5,653 nucleotides of DNA from an uncultured Selenomonadales bacterium (lineage in GTDB: Bacteria; Bacillota_C; Negativicutes; Selenomonadales; Selenomonadaceae), in the NCBI GenBank assembly GCA_937907035.1, contig CALCTX010000146.1:1-5653 (forward strand), in the 5' to 3' direction. The notes under the pieces were generated by a model, which was given only the letters and a program-made list of their open reading frames with translations, ran no database searches and had not been told where the DNA came from. The position numbers and the translations under genes were made by a program. Numbering within the stretch: position 1 is the first letter of the stretch; every line of letters starts with the position of its first letter. This document shows, in pieces, positions 5,407-5,653 of the stretch.

Positions 5407-5653
5407 AATGTTTTATATAGTTTATACAACATTGGGTTAATCACTAATACAAAATCACCCAATAACTCTTCTACTTTACCAGGGAATCCTCGTTTAAATG
5501 CATAGACTCCATAGTTTTCATCATTTGGATCAAAGACACCACTAATTCCATAGAAGTTATATTTCTTATATCCCATTGCCATGGCTTCTTGAATCACATG
5601 CCATTGAATCGCATACGATGCATAATAATCTCTAAATTGTTCATATGCACCAC
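5397..5653 (-). CDS. FemA/FemX/MurM-family peptidoglycan bridge aminoacyltransferase, C-terminal end only
   Basis: FemABX enzymes add amino acids from aminoacyl-tRNA to the lipid II stem peptide at the cytoplasmic face of the membrane, building the interpeptide bridge. The last 84 residues are present and the frame runs open through the right edge, so the start lies outside the window. YYASYAIQWHVIQEAMAMGY leads into KYNFYGISGVFD, a strongly conserved stretch of the C-terminal GNAT-like domain. It is followed by YGVYAFKRGFPGKVEELLGDF and a tail ending LYKLYKTLKK. The family is usually about 400-420 residues. Which residue it adds (Gly, Ala, Ser) cannot be told. GC is about 32%, far lower than in the fab genes, and the neighbour rdgB shares this composition, so both probably come from the same low-GC source genome. 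Confidence 0.88.
   Translation of the reverse strand, partial: GAYEQFRDYYASYAIQWHVIQEAMAMGYKKYNFYGISGVFDPNDENYGVYAFKRGFPGKVEELLGDFVLVINPMLYKLYKTLKK

Noticed and set aside
5397..5597. Separate small 66-residue gene starting at GTG 5597
   Set aside because: The same frame is open upstream to the window edge and encodes conserved FemABX sequence (YYASYAIQW), so this GTG is internal to a larger gene.

Overview
The window is mostly a type II fatty acid synthesis (FAS II) operon. All genes lie on the minus strand, so they read from high to low coordinates: fabH (5' end replaced) - fabK - fabD - fabG - acpP - a second fabK-like gene - fabF (cut by the left edge). Spacing is tight (1 to 79 nt), each start has a clear Shine-Dalgarno sequence, and two of these lie inside the last codons of the gene before. 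Use of FabK rather than FabI, strong AGGAGG-type ribosome binding sites and moderate GC (about 45% in a hand-counted stretch of fabH) suggest a Bacillota genome. Protein flavour suggests Negativicutes, but that is an impression and was not tested.

The right end (about 5175-5653) is different. It holds the C-terminal end of a FemA/FemX-type peptidoglycan cross-bridge enzyme, a terminator hairpin, an extended -10 promoter, and the first ~52-56 codons of an RdgB/HAM1-type nucleoside triphosphate pyrophosphatase. This part is about 30-32% GC. The rdgB start runs in frame, without a stop, into fabH at about FabH residue 74. The result is a 312-codon ORF with an RdgB head and a FabH body that lacks the normal FabH N terminus. 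The composition step falls at the same place. The simplest reading is a join between two unrelated low-GC genomes, most likely an assembly or library chimera and less likely a true recombination.

Together, FabD loads malonyl groups onto ACP, FabH starts chains, FabF elongates, FabG reduces the 3-keto group, and FabK reduces the enoyl group. The dehydratase (fabZ) and acetyl-CoA carboxylase genes often found in such clusters are not in the window and may lie beyond the left edge. Two control features stand out inside the operon: a good sigma-A-type promoter at the end of fabG, placed to boost acpP, and a composite hairpin between acpP and the second fabK-like gene.

No stretch of more than 300 bases lacks a gene. 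I saw no RNA gene, insertion sequence, CRISPR array or phage feature. I do not see a new biological system; the points most worth checking are the chimeric junction and the cysteine-bearing FabK paralogue.
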